DNA of 64,000 nucleotides from Chloroflexota bacterium (GTDB lineage Bacteria > Chloroflexota > Dehalococcoidia > DSTF01 > RBG-16-68-14). Positions 62,826 to 64,000 of the stretch are shown in pieces. Every line of letters starts with the position of its first letter. Within the stretch, counting starts at the first letter, position 1. Location of the stretch: positions 166,773 to 230,772 of the forward strand of contig JAJCYW010000009.1 of assembly GCA_029262675.1 (NCBI GenBank). Reading direction: 5' to 3'. The notes beneath the pieces were generated by a model. That model searched no databases. It had not been told where the DNA came from and worked only from the letters and a program-made list of their open reading frames with translations. Made by a program: the position numbers and the translations under genes.

Positions 62826-62854
62826 TTCGACGTGTCCCAATCCATGCTTACAAT
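62826..62854 (+). promoter_or_regulatory. Putative sigma70-type promoter of the GNAT gene
   Basis: TTCGAC (62826-62831), 17 bp, TACAAT (62849-62854). About 125 bp before the GNAT start and the best -35/-10 pair seen in the window. Confidence 0.5.
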
Positions 62855-62980
62855 AGCACCTGAAGCGGACAACGTGGGGAGCCGGTCGTGACAGTGGACG
62901 CGGGCCAGTTGGCTCTTTTGCCAAGGCCGTGCGAACGAGCACCGACCCGCTATGATCTACGGCGAAGCGGAGGGAATGCG

Positions 62981-63457
62981 ATGATCCGGCGCTGCGATGA
63001 CGATGACTTCGAAATCATCTACGAGATCATCAATGACGCTGCCCGGGCGTATGACGGCATCATCCCGGCTGACCTCTGGAGTGAGCCCTACATGTCCCGG
63101 GACGAACTTCGGCGTGAGATCGCTGATGAGGTGGTGTTCTGGGGATGGCAGGAGGGCGGTGACCTGGTCGGCGTAATGGGGATACAAGACGTGCAAGACG
63201 TGACCCTCATCCGGCACGCCTACGTCCGTACAGCGAAGCGAAACAAAGGCATTGGAGGAAAGCTGCTTGCTCAGCTACGCGGGCAGACGTCGCGGCCCGT
63301 GCTTGTCGGCACGTGGGCAACGGCCGCCTGGGCGATTCGCTTCTACGAGAATCGCGGCTTTCGGCTCGTTACCGAGGAAGAGAAGGACCGGCTGCTGGAG
63401 AGATACTGGTCCGTGCCGCGCCGGCAGATTGAAACATCCGTGGTCCTGACGAATTAG
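62981..63457 (+). CDS. GNAT-family N-acetyltransferase
   Basis: 158 aa from ATG 62981, which has GGAGGG upstream; the open frame to 62888 lacks a ribosome site. GNAT motifs: MIRRCDDDDFEIIYEIIND, HAYVRTAKRNKGIGGKLL (acetyl-CoA pyrophosphate loop) and WAIRFYENRGFRLV. Closest by eye to PhnO/ArsN-like single-domain acetyltransferases; substrate unknown. Convergent with the TPR gene, 8 bp between stops. Confidence 0.88.
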   Translation: MIRRCDDDDFEIIYEIINDAARAYDGIIPADLWSEPYMSRDELRREIADEVVFWGWQEGGDLVGVMGIQDVQDVTLIRHAYVRTAKRNKGIGGKLLAQLRGQTSRPVLVGTWATAAWAIRFYENRGFRLVTEEEKDRLLERYWSVPRRQIETSVVLTN

Positions 63458-63465
63458 CGCCGTCC

Positions 63466-64000
63466 CTACTCCTCGCCGAGCTCCTTGGCTTCCTGCCTAG
63501 CCCTTTCCGCTTCCTCATCCCTGCCCAGGCTGCTCAGGAGGATGGCCAGATTGTTGAACGAATCCACCAGGTCGGGGCGGAAGACGTCGGGCCATGCCGC
63601 GGCGAGGTCGCGATAGATGTCTGCGGCCTCCTGCGCCGCTTCCAGCGCCTCGTCGTGCTTGCCCAGGTTGCTCAGGTGGCCGGCCAGGTTATTGAGGGAC
63701 GCTGCCAGCTCGGGGCGGAAGACGTCGGGCCGGGCCGCGGCGAGGTCGCGATAGATGTCCGCGGCCTCCTTCGCCGCTTCCAGCGCCTCCTCGCGCCTGC
63801 TCAAGTCGCCCAGGCGGTTGGCCAGGTTGTTGAGGGACCTTGCCAGGTCGGGGCGGAAGGCGTCGGGCCGGGCCGCGGCGAGTCTGCGACAAATGTCCGT
63901 GGCCTCCTGCGCCGGTTCGAGCGCCTCCTCGCGCTTGCCCAGGTCGCTCAGGAGGTTGGCCAGGTTGTTGAGGGACTTTGCCAGGTCGGGGCGGAAGGCG
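63466..64000 (-). CDS. TPR-repeat protein, 5' part outside window
   Basis: The frame is open from the right edge to the stop at 63466 (178 codons). It consists of four 46-residue tetratricopeptide units, e.g. FRPDLARSLNNLANRLGDLS then RREEALEAAKEAADIYRDLA and AARPDV; the last unit is shortened and ends KELGEE. This 46-residue form is typical of long TPR tails on NB-ARC/STAND or CHAT proteins in Actinobacteria and Chloroflexota. The effector domain would lie to the right. DNA repeats have a 138-bp period. Confidence 0.88.
   Translation of the reverse strand, partial: AFRPDLAKSLNNLANLLSDLGKREEALEPAQEATDICRRLAAARPDAFRPDLARSLNNLANRLGDLSRREEALEAAKEAADIYRDLAAARPDVFRPELAASLNNLAGHLSNLGKHDEALEAAQEAADIYRDLAAAWPDVFRPDLVDSFNNLAILLSSLGRDEEAERARQEAKELGEE

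Overview
The window is one high-GC bacterial chromosome segment. Short intergenic gaps, GTG/TTG starts, many acyl-CoA dehydrogenases, an LLM-class flavin enzyme, dockerin-type repeats on a TolB-like propeller and a Thr-Pro-linker secreted protein together suggest Chloroflexota, probably a Dehalococcoidia/SAR202-like heterotroph. That assignment is inference; no rRNA or marker gene is present. Layout: (1) 1-9.0 kb, minus strand: TPP-dependent enzyme, SAM methyltransferase and a molybdopterin oxidoreductase alpha subunit (alpha2), then a beta/alpha pair (beta1, alpha1) whose alpha1 runs off the left edge. (2) 9.2-20.9 kb: catabolic genes, including a phosphotransferase, MFS exporter, DUF3237, LLM oxidoreductase, SDR, acyl-CoA dehydrogenase, an operon of crotonase, FGGY kinase and sphingosine-1-phosphate-lyase-like PLP enzyme, and an LD-carboxypeptidase. 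(3) 21.1-32.5 kb: a leucine/isovalerate (liu) degradation cluster with isovaleryl-CoA dehydrogenase divergent from MCC-beta, a 42-codon remnant resembling the end of methylglutaconyl-CoA hydratase, MCC-alpha, HMG-CoA lyase and 3-oxoacid CoA-transferase A/B. It runs without a gap into an SDR, an alkyl-DHAP-synthase-like flavoprotein and an FAD glycerol-3-phosphate dehydrogenase. (4) 34-44 kb: a decaying accessory region with c-di-GMP genes (two intact HD-GYP proteins, one broken HD-GYP gene, one PAS-GGDEF), a broken VOC gene and several tRNA-Gly-like 3'-half remnants. (5) 44.4-51.7 kb: a second molybdoenzyme locus (beta2, alpha4, alpha3) in which alpha was tandemly duplicated and the beta copy between the two alphas is reduced to a 155-bp scar. 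(6) 51.8-64 kb: secreted protein, GH51 arabinofuranosidase, a Thr-nucleophile sulfatase-like hydrolase and a kinase bracketed by ~100-bp direct repeats, an acyl-CoA dehydrogenase with a duplicated 3' end, radical SAM protein, MFS, GNAT and a TPR protein that leaves the right edge. The most unusual system is the pair of molybdoenzyme loci. All four alphas are type II (NarG/EbdA-like) complex iron-sulfur molybdoenzymes with an Asp at the Mo-ligand position. Both betas are four-cluster NarH/EbdB-like ferredoxins. None has a Tat signal, and no gamma haem subunit or TorD-like chaperone is encoded nearby, so a soluble cytoplasmic enzyme on an unknown substrate is the simplest reading. The two beta genes share a ~50-bp upstream element with a GGCC-N4-GGCC palindrome, which points to one shared regulator.
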